64,000 nucleotides of DNA from Acidimicrobiales bacterium (GTDB taxonomy: Bacteria; Actinomycetota; Acidimicrobiia; Acidimicrobiales; JADJXE01). The notes under the pieces were generated by a model. The model worked only from the letters and a program-made list of their open reading frames with translations. It had not been told where the DNA came from and searched no databases. Made by a program: the position numbers and the translations under genes. The stretch spans positions 2,121,001 through 2,185,000 of the forward strand of contig JADJXE010000001.1 in assembly GCA_016716005.1 (NCBI GenBank), in the 5' to 3' direction. Shown here one piece after another: positions 8,852 to 15,201 of the stretch. The stretch's first letter is position 1. Each line of letters starts with the position of its first letter.

Positions 8852-9631
8852 GTGGACGACGACAGCCCAACCGCAGAGGAAGGTTCGACCGACGATCGCC
8901 TACCTCCCGCGTCGCGTCAGTTCCGGCCGCCTTTGCTCGCGCCGCATGAGCGATATCCGGATGAGCTCGTGGTCGACCGGGTCCAGCTTGCGAGGTCGAT
9001 GGATGAACACCTCGATGTCCTCCGCGAAACCCTGTCGTCGGATCTGTACTCGCTCGACCTCTACCTGACGGGCGCTCTGCAGCGCTCGTACCACTTGGTG
9101 GAGGGCTTCGTGCTCGCGTGGGATCACTGGAACGTCATCGTCGCTGCGCCCCTCGTGCGCTTTCAGATCGACAGCCTCGTCCGGTGCGCGTATCTATGTC
9201 AGCGAGCAGATTCGGACCACGTGGTCGTCGAGGTACTGGGTGGACGGGCCTTGCGAGAGCTCAAGGATCCCGTGTCCGGCGAGAAGCTCACCGATCGCTA
9301 CCTCGTTGAGTTGGCCGGCGCGCTCTACGACTGGCTTCCGCCCGTCTACGCCGTGTCGAACGACTGGGTCCATCTTTCGGAGAGACACATCTTCAATGCG
9401 TGGCAGAACGGGGAGGAGCGAACGCTGCTGGGCCAGTTCCCGATGCCCACCGACGAGATCCCAGTTCGGTTCTGGCAGGAGTTGATCGGTGCGATGGTTC
9501 AGGCCACGGGCTCGCTGCTCGCGCTGTGCTCGGGCTGGGCCACCTACAAGGTCTCCGACGAGCATCTGGCGAGGGTGGCTTCTCCGACCCAAACGAAGTC
9601 GGGCCCTCCGTCGATGCCCGACGCCGGTTGA
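8852..9631 (+). CDS. Unknown protein downstream of AbiEi-like gene
   Basis: 259 aa if started at GTG 8852. I chose that start because a -10 like TACGGT (8839-8844) lies exactly 7 bases upstream, the leaderless arrangement repeated elsewhere in this window. The sequence is alpha-helical and contains SYHLVEGFVLAWDHWN and IVAAPLVRFQIDSLVRCAYL, but no catalytic motif that I recognise and no membrane segments. It lacks the GSxxD signature of nucleotidyltransferases, so it is not AbiEii. It lies 64 bp behind the AbiEi-like gene on the same strand and is a candidate effector. Function unknown. Confidence 0.6.
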   Translation: MDDDSPTAEEGSTDDRLPPASRQFRPPLLAPHERYPDELVVDRVQLARSMDEHLDVLRETLSSDLYSLDLYLTGALQRSYHLVEGFVLAWDHWNVIVAAPLVRFQIDSLVRCAYLCQRADSDHVVVEVLGGRALRELKDPVSGEKLTDRYLVELAGALYDWLPPVYAVSNDWVHLSERHIFNAWQNGEERTLLGQFPMPTDEIPVRFWQELIGAMVQATGSLLALCSGWATYKVSDEHLARVASPTQTKSGPPSMPDAG

Positions 9632-9642
9632 TGCTCGGCCGG

Positions 9643-10395
9643 TCACCCAACCGAACGAACGCCGTCTGGCCAACGCTCCCGGGTCCGTAGGCGAAGGAGT
9701 TGGAGGAGCTTGTCGGTGGCGATGGAGAGCGTGATCTGATCGTCGCTCTCATCAGGGTCGAGGACCATGCGGCCTTCGTCGCGGACGGTGTGCGCGAGTG
9801 CGTGCCGCACAGACTTGGTCAGGTAGAAGGACCAGCTCGGGTCGTTGCCCGGCGGTGATCCCTCGATGTAGCTGTCGGCGAACGCCGCCAATGCCGACGC
9901 GTTCCCGTCGAACGCCGCGTCGAGCGCGTTGTAGTAGGCGAGGTAGCGGTAGAAGGCGCTCCGGGCCGACTTCGCCTCACGTTCGAGCGCGAGGACCAGT
10001 CGCAGCCGTTGGTCGGGCAGGACATCGACCGAGGATGGCGCTGGGACGAGAATCCTGGTGAACGGTCCGAGAGGCTGGCGAAGCAACGGCGAGTCGAACT
10101 CGCCCTTGTATCCGGTGGCGCTGGTAGCGAGTACGGCCATGGGCACGTCATAGAGATGGGAGAGGGCTGAGAGGAAGCGATTCGTCGCCCGCATCTCAGC
10201 CGTGTGGTTGGTCGACGTGCTGACGACGGTCACCGTTGGCCAGCTGCTGTCGCCCTCGATGCCGACCCCGTCGTTCGGGTGCCACACGAAGCGGAGTCCG
10301 TCGAACGCGATGGTCACCGGCCCATGGTTGGGCTCCAGCAGGATCCCTGACGAGAAGGCCAGTGGCGATTCAACAGCTGCTTCGAAGCGTGGCAC
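9643..10395 (-). CDS. Unknown accessory protein
   Basis: 250 aa, convergent with the preceding gene (11 bp apart). The N-terminal half is strand-rich (FDGLRFVWHPND, WPTVTVVSTST). The C-terminal half is helical with AFYRYLAYYNALDAAF and SVRHALAHTVRDEG, a pattern seen in proteins that sense or bind small ligands through an R-N/H-x-x-x-H helix. I do not recognise a named family and assign no function. It is the last cargo gene before the integrase and could be a defence or metabolic accessory gene. Confidence 0.55.
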   Translation of the reverse strand: MPRFEAAVESPLAFSSGILLEPNHGPVTIAFDGLRFVWHPNDGVGIEGDSSWPTVTVVSTSTNHTAEMRATNRFLSALSHLYDVPMAVLATSATGYKGEFDSPLLRQPLGPFTRILVPAPSSVDVLPDQRLRLVLALEREAKSARSAFYRYLAYYNALDAAFDGNASALAAFADSYIEGSPPGNDPSWSFYLTKSVRHALAHTVRDEGRMVLDPDESDDQITLSIATDKLLQLLRLRTRERWPDGVRSVG

Positions 10396-10422
10396 CGGCC
10401 GAGTCTTGTGCAGGTTGTCGCC

Positions 10423-11568
10423 TCAGGAGGCCGGCTTTGCGCCGTCCGTTCCCGTCGGCCGCTGTTTGAGCTTCGCCTCGATCATCCCGTTGAGGGCGTC
10501 GGCGATCTCGTGGTCGCGGTCCTGCGTGGCGTGCTGGTAGATCAGCGCCGCGCGCGAGGTCGACTGGCCAAACCTCGCCATCAGCTCCTTGGTGCTCGCC
10601 CCGGTCATCGCCGCCAGCGTGTTGCCCGTGTGGCGTAGGTCGTGGGGCTTCATGCCCAGGATGCCCAGCTCGGTCATCGTGCGGTTCCACGCCGAGTACC
10701 ACGTCGCCCGGCGCAACGGCTGCCCGTTCTGCCCGCAGAACACGAGGCCCTTCTTCCCCGGCGCCGCGTACGTAGCGAGGTGCGCCTCCAGCTCGGGCTT
10801 GAGCATCGCCGGGATGGCCACGGTGCGAATGCCGGCATCGGACTTCGGCGGGCCGAGGATGTGCGTGCCGTCCTTGAGCTCCTGGTACTGCTCGACCACC
10901 TTGATGCGCCCGTGCAGCAGGTCGATCCGCTCACGGGTCAGCGCCAGCATCTCGCCCAGGCGCAGCCCGACGAACGCACCGACGAGCACCATCGCCCGGA
11001 ACCGGGGCTCGATCGTGTCGGCGATCTGGAACACCTGGGGGATCGAGGCGATCGGCCGCTCCGGGGCCTTCTCCTGGCCGGCGCCCTTGATCACGCACGG
11101 GTTCCGAACCAGTAGCTCGTCGGCGACGGCCGTGTTCAGGATGGCGTGAAGCAGCCGGTAGCACTTGGCCACCGTGGTGTTGCCGGGCTTGTCAGCCTTG
11201 AGCAGCGCCGAGTGCCAGTCGCGCACCTTGGTCGGTGTGAGCTTCGCCAGCTCGAGGTCGCCGAGCACCGGGAGGATGTGGAGCCGCAGCTCGCCCTCGT
11301 ACAGCTCGACCGTCCGTGGCCGCAGGTCGGGCCGTTGCTCCAGCCACTTCGTCGAGTACTCGCGCAGCGTCACCTTGCCGGCGATCGGGTTCACCCAGGT
11401 CCCGCGCTCCATGTCGGCCCGCACGGTGGAGAGGTACGCCTCGGCGTCGCGCTTGGTGCGGAACGTCGACGGCGCACCGACCAACTTCCCGTCGACGCGG
11501 TAGCGCGCCTGGTAACGCCCGGACGGCAGCTTGCGCACGCTGCCCCACGACGCCTTGGCCTTCGTCAT
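10423..11568 (-). CDS. int: Tyrosine site-specific integrase
   Basis: 381 aa from ATG 11568 (MTKAKASWG). In-frame GTG 11616 and ATG 11580 are alternatives and no clear ribosome site decides. The N-terminus has an arm-binding/AP2-like region (GSVRKLPSGRYQARYRVDG). A SAM-like core-binding domain follows at about residues 60-150 (TLREYSTKWLEQRP). The catalytic domain shows GLRLGEMLAL (Arg I), HDLRHTG (His-Xxx-Xxx-Arg) and ALIYQHATQ with the nucleophilic Tyr. It would recombine the element with the adjacent tRNA-Gly. All catalytic residues are intact, so the element may still be mobile. Confidence 0.95.
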   Translation of the reverse strand: MTKAKASWGSVRKLPSGRYQARYRVDGKLVGAPSTFRTKRDAEAYLSTVRADMERGTWVNPIAGKVTLREYSTKWLEQRPDLRPRTVELYEGELRLHILPVLGDLELAKLTPTKVRDWHSALLKADKPGNTTVAKCYRLLHAILNTAVADELLVRNPCVIKGAGQEKAPERPIASIPQVFQIADTIEPRFRAMVLVGAFVGLRLGEMLALTRERIDLLHGRIKVVEQYQELKDGTHILGPPKSDAGIRTVAIPAMLKPELEAHLATYAAPGKKGLVFCGQNGQPLRRATWYSAWNRTMTELGILGMKPHDLRHTGNTLAAMTGASTKELMARFGQSTSRAALIYQHATQDRDHEIADALNGMIEAKLKQRPTGTDGAKPAS

Positions 11569-11634
11569 GTGCCCGATCATGGCACGGCCGGAACCGGTGT
11601 GGCACGCCTGTGGCACATGACCGCCGGAGACGAC

Positions 11635-11685
11635 GAAACCCGCAGGCTTGAGACCTTCGGAAAGCGCCTCTGACCTGCGGGTTTC
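11635..11685. terminator. Long hairpin between integrase and tRNA-Gly
   Basis: A perfect 12-bp inverted repeat, GAAACCCGCAGG at 11635-11646 and CCTGCGGGTTTC at 11674-11685, with a 27-base loop. It starts 5 bases beyond the tRNA-Gly 3' end on the minus strand and is followed by no T-run. It may terminate tRNA transcription and shield the integrase promoter. Because it lies exactly at the element edge, it could also be part of the attachment site. Confidence 0.55.
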
Positions 11686-11690
11686 TAGGG

Positions 11691-11761
11691 AGCGGGTGAC
11701 GGGAATCGAACCCGCGTTCTCAGCTTGGGAAGCTGATGTTCTGCCTCTGAACTACACCCGC
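11691..11761 (-). tRNA. tRNA-Gly (anticodon CCC)
   Basis: A 71-nt cloverleaf on the minus strand. The acceptor stem is GCGGGTG/CACCCGC and the anticodon stem TCAGC/GCTGA encloses loop TTCCCAA, so the anticodon is CCC. The T-arm contains GGTTCGATTCC. CCA is not encoded. The discriminator base is T as expected for bacterial tRNA-Gly. It is the likely attachment site of the element to its left; the 3' half is intact, so the gene remains functional. Confidence 0.93.
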
Positions 11762-11808
11762 GAGGACGCAGAGCATGCCACGCCGGCGGTGGGTGGGGGC
11801 AAGGTGGC

Positions 11809-13854
11809 TCAGCGTGCGGTGTTGGCCGCGAGCACGTCGTCGGCCGGCGCCGGGCGGCCCAGCAGGAACCCCTGCACGTGGTCGACGCCGAGGGCCCGCA
11901 GCTGGTCGAGCTGGGCCCGGGTCTCGACGCCCTCCGCCACCACCGTGAGCCCCAGGGCGTGGGCCATGGCCACGATGGCACCGACGATGGAGTTGTCGTC
12001 GCTGCCCAGGGCCAGGGCCTGCACGAACGAGCGGTCGATCTTCAGCACGTCGACCGGGAAGCTCTTCAGGTGGGTGAGCGACGAGTAGCCGGTGCCGAAG
12101 TCGTCGAGAGCGACGGCGACCCCCACGTGCTGGAGGGCGAGGAGGGTGTCGGCCGCCGTCGCGGCGTCGCTCACCAGCGCCGACTCGGTCACCTCGACGC
12201 CGAGCGCGGCGGCCGGCATCCCGACCCCGGCGGCCATGGCCGCGAGCCGCTCGGGAAGCCCCGGCTCGGCCAGCTCGCGAGCCGACAGGTTCACCCAGGT
12301 GCGCACGCCGCGGGCGTGCCAGCGGCGCGCGTCGGCCAGGGCCGTGCCGAGCACCCACTGGCCGATGGGCACCATCAACCCGGTCTCCTCGGCCACGGGC
12401 AGGAACTCGCCGGGCGCCACCGTGCCCCGCTCGGGGTCGCGCCAGCGCACCAGCGCCTCCACCCCGACGATCCGCCCGTCGAGGGTGAAGATCGGCTGGT
12501 GCAGCAGGGCGAACTCGTGGTGCTGCAGGGCCCGCCGGAGGGCGACCTCGGTGGCGAGGCGGTGCACCGAGCGGGTGCGCAGCGCCTCGTCGAAGTGGGC
12601 GAAGCGGTTCCGGCCCCCCGTCTTGGCGAGGTACATGGCGGCGTCGGCGTCGCGGATGAGCTCGTCGGCGGCCGTTTCGTCGGCCCGGGCCGCGGCGATC
12701 CCGATCGACGCCGTGACGACGAGCTGCTGGCCACCGGCGTCCATCGGTCGGCCCAGGGTGGCCAGGAGGCGGCGCGCGAGGGCCGAGCGCTCCTCGGCCG
12801 ACACGAGCCCCTCGCACACGATCACGAACTCGTCGCCACCCAGGCGGGCGACGGTGTCGGTGGGGCGCAGCGTCTGCGCCAGCCGGCTCGCGGCCACGCA
12901 CAGGACCTCGTCCCCGGCGTGGTGGCCCGCCGAGTCGTTCACCACCTTGAGCCGGTCGAGATCGCAGAACAGCACGGTCACCATCCCGCCTCCCCGTTGG
13001 GCCCGGGCCAGCGACTGCTCCAGTCGGTCGAGGAGCAGGGCCCGGTTGGGGAGGCCGGTGAGGGGGTCGTGGGTGGCCTGGTGGGAGAGGGCCTCCTCGA
13101 ACCGGGCCCGCTCGGTCACGTCGTGGGCGTTGACCACCAGCCCTCCGACGGCGGGGAGCGCGGTGAGGTCGGACAGGGTCGCGGCCAGCGTGCGGTCGTG
13201 GCCGTCGGCGTGCAGGACGCGGAACTGCACGGCCACGCTCTGCCCGGTGGTCCCCGCCTGCTGCGCGGCAGCCGCCAGCAAGGCCCGGTCGTCGGGGTGC
13301 ACCAGGTCGTCGAAGCCCGCCAGGTCGTAGAGCTCGGCCGGGGAGCGGCCCAGGATGCTCAGCGCGGCCGGCGTGGCGAACCCCACGCGAGCGCCGCTCC
13401 GCAGCACCAGCACCAGGTCGGTGGCGTGCTGCAGCAGGGCCCCGAAGCGCTCCTGACTCTCGGCCAGGGCCGCCTGGGCGCGCACCCGCTCGGTGACGTT
13501 GCGGGTCGTGAGCACCACGCCCCCCACCAGCGGGTCGTCCGTGAGGTTGTGGGCCGTCGCCTCGAGCGTGTGCCAGGCGCCGTCGGCGTGGCGGACCCGG
13601 AACTCGCCCGACACCGTGCCTCCCGGGCGGCTCAGCACGTCGGCCATCGCCCCGAGCACGAACGAGAGGTCGTCAGGGTGGACCAGGTCGCCGTCGAGCA
13701 CGGCCCGGCCGACGAAGGTGTCGGCGTCGTAGCCCAGCACCCCCCGGCCGTCGTCGTTCGAGAACAGCAGGGTGCCGTCCGGCGCCAGCACCGACACCGT
13801 CTCGATCAGGTGCTCCAGCAGCCGGTCGGCCCGGCTGTGCGCCTTCCCAGCCAT
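11809..13854 (-). CDS. PAS-PAS-GGDEF-EAL cyclic-di-GMP turnover protein
   Basis: 681 aa from ATG 13854. The frame stays open further upstream but overlaps dcd, so the first Met after it (MAGKAHSRADRLL) is the start. Two PAS sensor modules occupy about residues 8-125 and 130-250. The GGDEF domain (about 260-420) has an intact LGGDEF, and the EAL domain (about 430-675) has GVEALVRW, LDDFGTGYSSL and VVAEGVET. Both diguanylate cyclase and phosphodiesterase sites look complete, so either activity is possible. No membrane segment is visible, so it is probably cytosolic. The likely signal is small-molecule or redox sensing through PAS. Confidence 0.93.
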   Translation of the reverse strand: MAGKAHSRADRLLEHLIETVSVLAPDGTLLFSNDDGRGVLGYDADTFVGRAVLDGDLVHPDDLSFVLGAMADVLSRPGGTVSGEFRVRHADGAWHTLEATAHNLTDDPLVGGVVLTTRNVTERVRAQAALAESQERFGALLQHATDLVLVLRSGARVGFATPAALSILGRSPAELYDLAGFDDLVHPDDRALLAAAAQQAGTTGQSVAVQFRVLHADGHDRTLAATLSDLTALPAVGGLVVNAHDVTERARFEEALSHQATHDPLTGLPNRALLLDRLEQSLARAQRGGGMVTVLFCDLDRLKVVNDSAGHHAGDEVLCVAASRLAQTLRPTDTVARLGGDEFVIVCEGLVSAEERSALARRLLATLGRPMDAGGQQLVVTASIGIAAARADETAADELIRDADAAMYLAKTGGRNRFAHFDEALRTRSVHRLATEVALRRALQHHEFALLHQPIFTLDGRIVGVEALVRWRDPERGTVAPGEFLPVAEETGLMVPIGQWVLGTALADARRWHARGVRTWVNLSARELAEPGLPERLAAMAAGVGMPAAALGVEVTESALVSDAATAADTLLALQHVGVAVALDDFGTGYSSLTHLKSFPVDVLKIDRSFVQALALGSDDNSIVGAIVAMAHALGLTVVAEGVETRAQLDQLRALGVDHVQGFLLGRPAPADDVLAANTAR

Positions 13855-13941
13855 CGCTGCCCCAGCATGGCATCGCCGCGTCCCGTCGTGCGACGACCGC
13901 CCGTCGTGGTCGGCCGCGGTGACGGGTAGGGTGCCGCTCCG

Positions 13942-14511
13942 ATGATCCTCTCCGACCGGTCGATCCGCGAGGAGCTCGCCGCCGGGCGAATCGTGATCGA
14001 CCCGCTCGACGAGCGGTCCATCCAGCCGTCCTCGGTCGACCTGCAGATCGACCGGCTGTTCCGCGTGTTCCGGAACCACACGATGGGCTTCATCGACGTG
14101 AAGCAACAGCTCGACGAGCTGACCGAGCTGGTCGAGATCGAGCCCGACGGGGTCTTCATCCTCCACCCCGGCGAGTTCGTGCTGGGATCGACCCTCGAGC
14201 GGGTGGCCCTGCCCCACGACCTGGTGGCCCGGCTGGAGGGCAAGTCGAGCCTCGGCCGGCTGGGGCTGCTGATCCACTCCACCGCCGGGTTCGTCGACGC
14301 CGGCTTCGACGGGCACCTCACCCTCGAGCTCTCGAACGTGGCCAACCTCCCGATCACGCTGTACCCGGGCATGAAGATCGGCCAGATCTCCTTCCTGCGG
14401 ATGACCACGCCCGCCGACGTGCCGTACGGGTCCCGCCAGGTCGGGTCGAAGTACCAGGGTCAGCGGGGGCCGACGCCCAGCCGCTACTACGAGAACTTCC
14501 GCGACCCCTGA
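13942..14511 (+). CDS. dcd: dCTP deaminase, dUMP-forming type
   Basis: 189 aa. It resembles the bifunctional mycobacterial dCTP deaminase/dUTPase, which converts dCTP to dUMP and pyrophosphate for thymidylate synthesis. GKSSLGRLGL carries the phosphate-binding serine and arginine. STAGFVDAGFDGHLTLELSN holds the catalytic glutamate, and GSKYQGQRGPTPSR is the C-terminal nucleotide-covering segment. The ATG start has no ribosome site; a TAGGGT -10-like box (13927-13932) ends 9 bases before it, which suggests a leaderless or nearly leaderless mRNA. It is divergent from the GGDEF-EAL gene with an 87-bp gap. Confidence 0.95.
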   Translation: MILSDRSIREELAAGRIVIDPLDERSIQPSSVDLQIDRLFRVFRNHTMGFIDVKQQLDELTELVEIEPDGVFILHPGEFVLGSTLERVALPHDLVARLEGKSSLGRLGLLIHSTAGFVDAGFDGHLTLELSNVANLPITLYPGMKIGQISFLRMTTPADVPYGSRQVGSKYQGQRGPTPSRYYENFRDP

Positions 14512-14530
14512 CCGCCGGGGGGCGTCCGGG

Positions 14531-14650
14531 GTTCGTGTCGCGCTCGTGTCGTGTGGGGCGTCGTGGGCGCGATGGGGACGGCCGGGTCAGGGTTCGTGTC
14601 GCGCTCGTGTCGGGTGGGGCGTCGTGGGCGCGATGGAGACGCGGGTCAGG
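14531..14650. repeat. Two tandem copies of a 61-bp sequence
   Basis: Copy 1 (14531-14591) and copy 2 (14592-14650) both begin GTTCGTGTCGCGCTCGTGTC and end CGGGTCAGG. They differ by two substitutions and a two-base deletion. The array lies between the convergent dcd and receiver genes and reaches the stop codon of the latter. It looks like a recent slippage or recombination duplication with no evident function. Confidence 0.85.
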
Positions 14651-15176
14651 GCTGGTCGGGAGCGGGCGCCGCAGGGGCCGACCTGCCCTCGAGGCGGGCA
14701 CGGTCGGACTGCTGGCGCCGGTGACGGCGCCGCTCCTCCTCGGGCCGCTCGACCACCGCCGCGACCGCGTCGAGGAGCTCGCGGGCATGGAACGGGTGTT
14801 GGAGGAAGGCGTCGATGCCCGACTCCCAGGAGAACAGCCGGTTCGACCCGCGACCCCCGCACAGCACCACGCGGGAGCCGGCGAGGTGCTCGTCCTCGCT
14901 GGAGCGCAGCGCGTCGAGGAGCTTGAGGTTGCCCCCCGCGCCGGCCCGGGTGAGGTCGAGCACGACGCAGTCGGCGGGCTCGTTGAGCAGGGCGACGAGG
15001 GTGGCCTGGTGGTTGACCGCCCTCCGGACGAGGTGGCCGTCGGTGGCCAGGACCCGGGCGAGGAGCTCGCTCACGTCGGGATCGTCGGCCGCCAGCAGGA
15101 TCCGCCAGGGGCGAGGCGGCACGGTCGCGACCACGCGCTGCCCGGCGCCCTCGTCGGTGCGCCGCCAGGTGGGCAT
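14646..15176 (-). CDS. Degenerate response-regulator receiver protein
   Basis: 176 aa with a single CheY-like fold at about residues 22-145. The acidic pair in LLAADDPDVSELLARVL and the phospho-acceptor aspartate in DCVVLDLTRAG are present. The switch threonine is replaced (VVLCGG) and the invariant lysine of the KPF motif is replaced by histidine (HPFHARELL). A charged Arg/Glu tail follows and there is no output domain. It may be a pseudo-receiver that signals by protein interaction without normal phosphorylation. The gene is separate from any kinase. It ends inside the second 61-bp repeat. Confidence 0.75.
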   Translation of the reverse strand: MPTWRRTDEGAGQRVVATVPPRPWRILLAADDPDVSELLARVLATDGHLVRRAVNHQATLVALLNEPADCVVLDLTRAGAGGNLKLLDALRSSEDEHLAGSRVVLCGGRGSNRLFSWESGIDAFLQHPFHARELLDAVAAVVERPEEERRRHRRQQSDRARLEGRSAPAAPAPDQP

Positions 15177-15201
15177 CCGGGCCGCCTCGTCCCCGGCCGG
15201 G

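Larger units (their letters stand above)
1..11690. mobile_element. One end of an integrative (mobilizable) element in tRNA-Gly
   Basis: The block is bounded on the right by a tyrosine integrase ending next to the 3' end of tRNA-Gly(CCC). It carries an excisionase-like HTH gene, a MobF relaxase-helicase and typical cargo: type I restriction-modification, PIN/HTH toxin-antitoxin, an AbiEi-like antitoxin and unknown genes. Ordinary chromosomal genes begin directly after the tRNA. No type IV coupling protein, secretion genes or replication protein are seen in the visible part, so it may be mobilizable rather than self-transmissible. The opposite end, and any duplicate of the tRNA 3' segment, is not found between 1 and 11690 and must lie to the left of the window. 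The boundary at about 11690 is inferred from the tRNA position. Confidence 0.7.

Noticed and set aside
8852..9631. AbiEii toxin
   Set aside because: Lacks the GSxxD nucleotidyltransferase motif and has a different helical pattern.
9643..10395. Assignment as a methylamine-utilisation MauJ protein
   Set aside because: A vague resemblance in the late helix only; no supporting genes nearby.
13855..14316. N-terminal extension of the GGDEF-EAL protein to 835 residues
   Set aside because: The extension is the antisense of dcd and has no domain.
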